DNA of 64,000 nt, taken from assembly GCA_003952965.2 (NCBI GenBank), contig CM025855.1, positions 17,922,417 to 17,986,416 of the forward strand, given 5' to 3'. The position numbers and the translations under genes are program-made. Within the stretch, counting starts at the first letter, position 1. The number at the start of each line of letters is the position of its first letter. Source of the DNA: Morella rubra (lineage: Eukaryota; Streptophyta; Magnoliopsida; Fagales; Myricaceae). Positions 58,252 through 64,000 of this stretch are shown here, in pieces. Below the pieces are notes generated by a model. The model made no database searches and was not told the origin of the DNA. It saw only the letters and a list, made by a program, of their open reading frames with translations.

Positions 58252-59285
58252 TATTGGATTTTAGTCACAATCGATGATAAAAATAAAAGTAATTGAGATA
58301 ATACGCAAAGATCCAATATTTGGACATGTTCAATTTGGAAGTGTCTTAAGTCATTAGGGTGACTTTTGTAACTCTAGGCTTAATCTTTAATAAGGGACTT
58401 GCATTATTTCAAATAGTGCGTAAAATGCTTGTTCGAATATCATAGTGGCTTCAAGTTATCTAGAGACAAACTCTAACTTATACTTATAGTTGATGGGATT
58501 TTTAAAAAGAACCTATTGGAAAAACCTCGACCGCCTGGTGAAGTGGTCGACCATATGGTTTTTATTTTAAATCAACATATTATTCTTGAAGAGGTCAACC
58601 AGGTTACAAGAACTGATCGACGTCGGATTGACGGCCTAAAGAAGCATCCGACTTGGTCTTTTTTCCTAAATATCTGTCATTCTGACTTTTTGATTGTTGG
58701 GGGGTAACGATAACTTACAACGTTCGATCGGATGACGTAAGCTTTCGATCGATCCAATAGTAATTTTGGCAGATCAACCCCAAACAACTAGAAATGGCTA
58801 TTATTTTCATAAATGCTGCTGTGCTTGGAATCCTACTTCCCACATTATTCACACATAATCAACATTTTGCATCCTTGTTATTGTGTGAACAAGTGATAGT
58901 CATGGGTTTTACTTGAGTAATTTTGTTTATGGTGAGAGAAGGATTGATTTTCCTTCGGTGAGGGTTTTTCATCGAAATGACTTTGGACCATTCCTTTGGT
59001 AGAAGAGAGTTTAGCGGAGAAACCTCTAGGCTTGGTAAAGGAGCTTAAGGGCTGGATGTAGGTAGGTTTGCCAAACAACGTAAAAAACTTGTATTTACTT
59101 CTCTTTACTTAACTCTATACTTTATACTATTAGTCTCTTGATTGAATACATATTGTATCTTTGGCATTGCATTACCTTTAATTGTGATTAATCTTTTGTT
59201 ACAATAAGGTACTCATAGCTAGCAAACACATCTTTGAGTGCTTATTTTGAAAAAGTTTTGAAACTAATTCACACTTAATCTTACA
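58252..59285 (+). mobile_element. Copia LTR, tandem copy B
   Basis: Same sequence as 55931-57235 but about 270 bp shorter through many scattered deletions of a few to about forty bases. Retained blocks are nearly identical, for example 58529-58790 against 56345-56607. It ends ATCTTACA before a PBS at 59288-59299. Confidence 0.85.
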
Positions 59286-59336
59286 ATTGGTATCAAAGCT
59301 TGGTGCCTTTAAAAAGAATTTAAAATCTTAGTTTGA

Positions 59337-59634
59337 ATGGCAACCTCAAGCAACAACTATCATGTTGAGGGTCTCTCAACATCTAGACCTCCTTTCTTCA
59401 ATGGAAGTGATTATACTTATTAGAAAGCAAGGATGACAAATTATTTTCAATCCATTGACTTTGACCTTTGGCTTTGCATTTTAATTGGACCTCACATTCT
59501 ACATAAGAGGTCGATAAGAAAATTGTTCCAAATGTTGTTTGCGAATATACTGATGATGATAAGAAGAAAATTTCTTTGAATGCTAGAGCTGTGAATGTTC
59601 TTTATTGTGCTTTAGAGGGAAATGAATTCAATAG
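59337..59634 (+). pseudogene. Copia gag start, copy B
   Basis: The same gag start as copy A, with the same TAG in place of the YTYW Trp codon and one missing base near 59499 that copy A lacks. It ends at the same point, EFN, where the Angela-like LTR begins. The shared stop and shared insertion site show that A and B come from one duplicated ancestor. Confidence 0.85.
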
Positions 59635-60560
59635 TGTAAGATTTATGCCCTAAAAACCTATGAGATAATTATTTCTTTTGTGTTTATCACATATATTTAT
59701 TTATTTATGGGTATTATGTTGTGACATAAGATGTCACACAGTTTTATTGTCAAGTGACATTATAGAAAAGTCATGCCAATATAATGAATCAAAGGTGGAG
59801 AGTAGGATTTTTCAGCTCTTTGTTTACATGACATTTGTTCTAGATGAAGGTACTCGTTGTGCCTCTATTAAATAATGACAGACTATGTCATCGAGGTAGT
59901 GACCTTAAGCAAACAAGTGGTGCATGTAAAAGTACATGCATTGAACGAGATTAAATATGAATATCTTCTAGAAGTGATCACCGATAATGAAAATGATATT
60001 TAGCACAATAGACTTATAGTATCCTTAGACCTGAGAGGTTTGTACAGAATTGTTTGTTGTATACTTGTGCTTTAACTAAGTTATATGGTGATGATCCTTA
60101 TGGATTAAATATTTCAAACAAAGTTGGGTCTTGTATATAATAAATACTTTTGTATAAATGCTTAATAAGGAATCCACAGTCTCTTAACGAGATAGTATAT
60201 TCATTAAATCTATATGGGATTGAACTTTGGAAAATCACTGGCCAGTGTAATTAATAAATTTTTTTGGAAACAATTTGGGAGTTCAATAAGTTACAGATTT
60301 TAATTAAGAATCATATGAGCTAGGGATTTAATCGATGCTATTATTCTGATCCTATTGGCTCATGTGGAATATAGTATGGTGGAAGGATAAATAAGTTAAT
60401 GATTGTTAGCAAAAGGGATATGATCACAATTGGTAGAAGCCCAAAATTAGGAATATAAGAATATAAGGGAAATAATGGAAAAGAGTTTACCATGCGATCC
60501 TACAGCCAAGATCTGAGGTCCCTAAAGATTCCACATCATATCAAAGCTAGGGTTCAGAAA
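59635..60560 (+). mobile_element. Angela-like LTR, copy B
   Basis: Starts TGTAAGATTTATGCCC and continues through the LTR landmarks seen at 30238-31300, including ATCATATGAGCTAGGG, TGGCTCATGTGGAATA and GGTCCCTAAAGAT. It is lost near 60560-60600, before the LTR end. No internal region follows. Confidence 0.8.
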
Positions 60561-61199
60561 AAGACTATAAGATAGCTTTCTCTAGACAGTTGGCCCTTAG
60601 GACTTTGAGAAACCTTGTGACTAACTCTAAAATGAGCAGCGCAAAGGCTATCCCAAGTATAGGAGTTATGTCATGTAATAATTAGCCCAAAAGGCCAGAT
60701 CGTCTCCTCAGGGAAAATAGATTAATTTCAAACTCACGTAAAAAAACAAAGAGAAAATAAAAAGCGTTTACTGAAGACAAATCAGATTCATATTTTTTGA
60801 TTTTGGAGAGTTTGTAACAAAATTAAAACAACACAAAACATAAACTAAGAATATAACAAGCATTAAATTAAATGAAGAAAAATAAACAATGGTAAATAAA
60901 TGACGGAAAGTAAATAACAAGAGTTAAATGACAATAAGTAAAGGATGAAAATTAAATGATGGAATTTAAATAACAAGGAATAAAAAACAGCACAAGATTC
61001 TTGGATTAAATAATATCGTTTATTACAACCCAAAATTCAAGTGAAAAGACAACAAAAACAACAAGAACATAATGCAAATTTGAAATAGAAATAACAGAAA
61101 ATTAAAAAGCTAGAAACTTAAATCTAAATCCTGGGAATTGAAATACAAGACATTGAAATTATAAAGCATAAAAGAAACTAATGTGAAAACTGAAAATAA
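60561..61199. other. Unrecognised insertion, left part
   Basis: AAGGCTATCCCAAGTATAGG and GGCCAGATCGTCTCCTCAGG near 60640-60715 have the same layout as the heads of the insertions at 34100 and 38583, so this may be a third member of that class. The rest is A-rich, with repeated AAATGA/AAATAA words. No ORF. Confidence 0.4.
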
Positions 61200-61860
61200 T
61201 GAAGAGAGAGAAAAGAGAGTCGTCATGGGCGGCTGAGAGAGAAAATTGAGGGAGAAGAGAAAGAAAAGAAAAGGTGAGAAGTAGTGAAAGAAAAGAGAGT
61301 AACGACAGAAAAATAAAGAGAGGAGAGTAAAACTTGGTTTTTTTTTTGCAAAGAGGAAATAATGGAAGAAAAGAGAAAAGAGAGAGAGAGAAGAGAGTAA
61401 TGCATAAAGAAAAGTTAGAGAGAAAAAGTAGGGTTTAGGACAAGAGAGAATATTGGAGGAAAAAGAAAAGAGGGAGAGAAAATAGGGAGAGAGGGGAGGC
61501 TGAAAAAAAAAAAGAGAGTAGAGAAAGTCTAGGGTTTATTCGGCTATGAGGGAGAGAAAGAAGGAAGAGAAAAAAAAATAGGAAGGAAGAAACTTTGTGC
61601 GGCAAAAAGAGAGAGAAAAGGGAGAGAAAGAGAGAGAATATAGGAAGGGAAGAAGTGTTGCTAGAAAAATAAAAGAGAGATTGTGATTTGGTAAAAGAAA
61701 AAGAGAAAGATTAAATAGGGGAATAGTCAGCCAACAAGAGAAGAAAAAAAAGGAGAGGGAGAGAAAATAGGGAAAAGGAGCCTAGGTTAGAAAAAAATAG
61801 GAAGGAAGAGAATAAAATGCTAGGTTAAAAAAAAAAGGAGTGAAAAGAGAGATGGATGGC
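61200..61860. repeat. Long polypurine (GA-rich) stretch
   Basis: About 650 bp, overwhelmingly A and G on the plus strand, with GAGAGA and GGAAGA runs broken by short mixed segments. Apparent ORFs on the minus strand here (61223-61405) are low-complexity Ser/Leu/Phe artefacts. Confidence 0.85.
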
Positions 61861-62499
61861 TGAGATTTAGTCTCTCATTTCTTCATAGAATTATAGCACT
61901 GCCTTTAATGAATCCCTCTTGCTTTGCCATGTGTCCCTGTAGACTGCTCTTGTTGTCTGCGAATCCAGAAAGCAATTAATTTTATCACCCTGCACAAAAA
62001 TATTTAATTAGTTCATGACATCATATGACAAAATTAAATTCATAAAATAATTGCAATGCCAATAATATAATGCAAATGATAAAAATAATAATTTTAGAAT
62101 GTATCTGGACACGGTATGACTTGAGTATAGGCAAGCTAAAGATGAGAAAAATTGCATGTGCAAAAAATTAAATCTAAAGTCATATAAATTCAACAATTAA
62201 ATGCATAACTTAGATTTATGCCTCTTAACCATTTTCCATCTAAAACCAATATTTAAAACATTAAAAAATTAATATTATATTAAATTTAGGTGTACTCAAC
62301 ATGCAATATTTTGGCTCAATCACACCCCCAAACTAACTTTTTGCTAGTCTCTTAGCAAAGAAAGTGAAAGACAATGAGCTAGACACATCCCGGGAAAAAA
62401 GCTCAACTAACATCAACTACTATTCAAATTCAAACGCCACAACTTATTATGAAGTCATATTTTTTAAAGGAGTTGTCAAAGCAAAGTGGATAGGAAATT
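61861..62499. other. Unrecognised insertion, right part
   Basis: AT-rich. Contains TCACACCCCCAAACTAACTT near 62325 followed by a TTTTGCTAGTCTCTTAGCAAAG near-palindrome. Text of this kind recurs in plant LTR elements, but I cannot place it. The 64-codon frame at 62364-62558 has no known motif. Confidence 0.4.
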
Positions 62500-63046
62500 A
62501 CAACATCCAAGCGCAAAAAAACTCCTCTAGCAAAGATGGTGTTGACACATTTTTGTAGTGTCGACAACATCTTTTATTGTGCTTTGTATTTCCACGTCAA
62601 GCTCTAAGAGCTATTGTTTATTACTTCTTTCATTAAACCTTGAAAAATAGTAAAGTATAGGAAGCACTTTGGGCAACTCAGAGGTTAGAAGAAATCTTTC
62701 CTTGAGTGTGAGAATTGTTGTAAGAGGTGAACCGTGAGCTTGGGAAAATGTTTGTCATGTTTACTTAACACCTCAAAATTAATGTGTGACTACTATTGGA
62801 TTATAGTTGAGAAAGTCCAAGGAAGGTAATAGCCTTGGGAGTGGACGTAGGCAAGTCTTGGCCGAACCACCTAAAAATATCGGTGTTATCTCTCTTCCCT
62901 TACTCTCTATTATTTGTTGTGGTTCTTTATTGTGCTGCAATATATTACTCTTTAAATGCTTTTAGATTTGGGTTATTCTCGAAAAACTTTCATATTTTAT
63001 TAAAATCCAATTCGCCCCCTCTCTTGGGTTGCCATCTAGATTCACA
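62500..63046 (+). mobile_element. 5' LTR (partial) of a plus-strand Copia element
   Basis: The last 230 bp match 53701-53960 in inverse (TAATAGCCTTGGGAGTGGAC and GCCGAACCACCTAAAAAT), and it ends TTGCCATCTAGATTCACA before a PBS. GTGTTGACAC and GTGTCGACAAC at 62538-62565 are a small word island. The LTR start is not visible; the unrecognised insertion may have replaced it. Confidence 0.75.
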
Positions 63047-63048
63047 AT

Positions 63049-63060
63049 TGGTATAAGAAC
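63049..63060 (+). other. Primer binding site of the right-end Copia element
   Basis: TGGTATAAGAAC, two mismatches from the initiator-methionine tRNA complement, two bases after the LTR end. Confidence 0.75.
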
Positions 63061-63081
63061 TAAGGTTTTACATCCTTAGTT

Positions 63082-64000
63082 ATGATAACCCTTGTTAGCT
63101 CTTTATTGGCTGAAGGTCCATCCACAAATTGACCTCCTTTGTTTAGTAGAACTTGCTATAACTATTGGAAGGCAATGATGAGGACTTACATCCAAACTAT
63201 GGACTATAAACTTTGGAGAGTTATATCTCATGGTTCCAAATTTCCTAGTGACAAGGAATGTAAGCTGAAAGAGGAAATGATTAGGATGATGCTGATCTTA
63301 AGCTCATGTCTTTAAATTCTAAATCCATGATTGTCTTATATTGTGCACTTGATTCTAATGAATTCCATTGTGTTTCTAGTTGTGATACGGCTAAACAAAT
63401 ACGAGGATAAATTGCTAGTTGCCCATGAGGGTACGAATCAAGTCAAGGAAAACAAAATCAGCATGCTTGTTCATAATATGAATTGTTTGAGATGAAATCT
63501 TATGAATCTATTTCCTCCTTGTCTACTCGTTTTAATGATGCTATAAATAGTCTCAAATCTCTTGACAAAGAATATTCTAATGTTGAAATCATGAGAAAGG
63601 TTCCCAGGTATCTTCCTAAAGCTTGGGAACCAAAAGTCACCGCTATCCAAGAAGCCAAAGATTTGACTAACTTATCTCTAGACGAGCTCGTGCGATCTCT
63701 CATGACACATGAAATGAATCAAGTATAGGGCAATGAGGATGAAGGAAAAGGAAAATGAGGCATAGCTTTGAGATCATCATACTCTAGCAGTGATGTGTCC
63801 TCAGAAGACGATGAAGAAATGACCTTGTTTACAAAGAAATTCAAAAATTGCTTTCGAAAAAAATAAAGAGACAAAAGATATCCAAGGAAGACCAACTTCA
63901 AATGAGAGAGTAGCAAGAAAAATGAAACTATCTGTTTTGGTTGCAAGAAGTCAGGACACATCAAGTCAGAATGCCCCAACATTGAATCATACATGAATTC
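63082..64000 (+). pseudogene. Copia gag, running off the window
   Basis: The ATG at 63082 opens MITLVSSLLAEGPSTN, then a stop, PPLF and YNYWKAMMRTYIQTMDYKLW. The best-preserved part is 63483-63728 (SYESISSLSTRFNDAINSLK ... VPRYLPKAWEPKVTAIQEAK ... LSLDELVRSLMTHEM), the UBN2-type gag core. A CCHC knuckle CFGCKKSGHIKSECP lies at 63933-63977. Frameshifts lie near 63275 and 63480, and stops at 63130 and 63726. It is the same gag family as copies A and B but another copy. Pol would follow to the right. Confidence 0.88.

Noticed and set aside
1..64000. Host protein-coding genes, tRNA or rRNA genes
   Set aside because: Both strands were read for such signals; everything recognisable belongs to transposable elements. 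A short or spliced host exon could be missed without similarity searches.

Overview
The window reads as plant nuclear DNA, probably a dicot, from a gene-poor, repeat-packed (heterochromatin-like) region. The sequence is AT-rich. Almost every recognisable coding stretch belongs to a decayed transposable element: Ty3/gypsy chromoviruses, Ty1/copia elements and CACTA transposons. I found no convincing host gene, tRNA, rRNA or CRISPR array. Every coding region carries stops or frameshifts, so pseudogene is the honest label for almost all of them. Family names rest on motif recognition, not on searches; the species cannot be named.

Layout, left to right. 1-2735: the 3' LTR and pol tail of a minus-strand gypsy element, then the end of a plus-strand LTR. 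2758-7177: a CACTA TNP2-type transposase pseudogene (minus) followed by a region rich in GATCGATC words. 7178-15553: a minus-strand gypsy chromovirus with two 600-bp LTRs, split by a solo LTR (11449-13888), with a second partial internal region beyond its right LTR. 15561-20827: unrecognised protein remnants, a Copia LTR start, a Copia gag-pol fragment and a possible CACTA end. 20828-21845: an Angela/BARE-like LTR piece. 22066-25461: a 3.4-kb gypsy LTR, the inverted partner of 1-1586.

25462-42782 is one long minus-strand SIRE-like Copia element with gag, protease, integrase, RT, RNase H and a third ORF. It is cut by three insertions flanked by 5-bp target duplications: an inverted pair of Angela-like LTRs (30238-32802, TCTAC), a Tekay-type solo LTR (33080-37329, ATAGA) that itself holds another insertion (34100-35845, CCAAC), and a 1.6-kb insertion (38583-40182, GTGTT). 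43028-44235 is a CACTA 3' end with its TIR. 44236-55324 is a decayed but nearly complete plus-strand Tekay-type chromovirus carrying an antisense solo LTR of its own family (47002-49430, AACAC) and, in its 3' LTR, an antisense Copia LTR (53701-54946).

55400-60560 holds an RNase H scrap and a tandem duplication of [Copia LTR + gag start + Angela LTR] whose copies differ mainly by short deletions. 60600-62500 is unrecognised and contains a long polypurine stretch. 62500-64000 is the 5' LTR, PBS and gag of a plus-strand Copia element running off the window.

The elements do not form a pathway; the information lies in the nesting order, the solo-LTR conversions and the structure of the LTRs. The least explained signal is a set of CG-containing palindromic words (TGTCGACA, GATCGATC, GGTCGACC) that seem to occupy a similar place upstream of the promoter in several Copia LTR copies.
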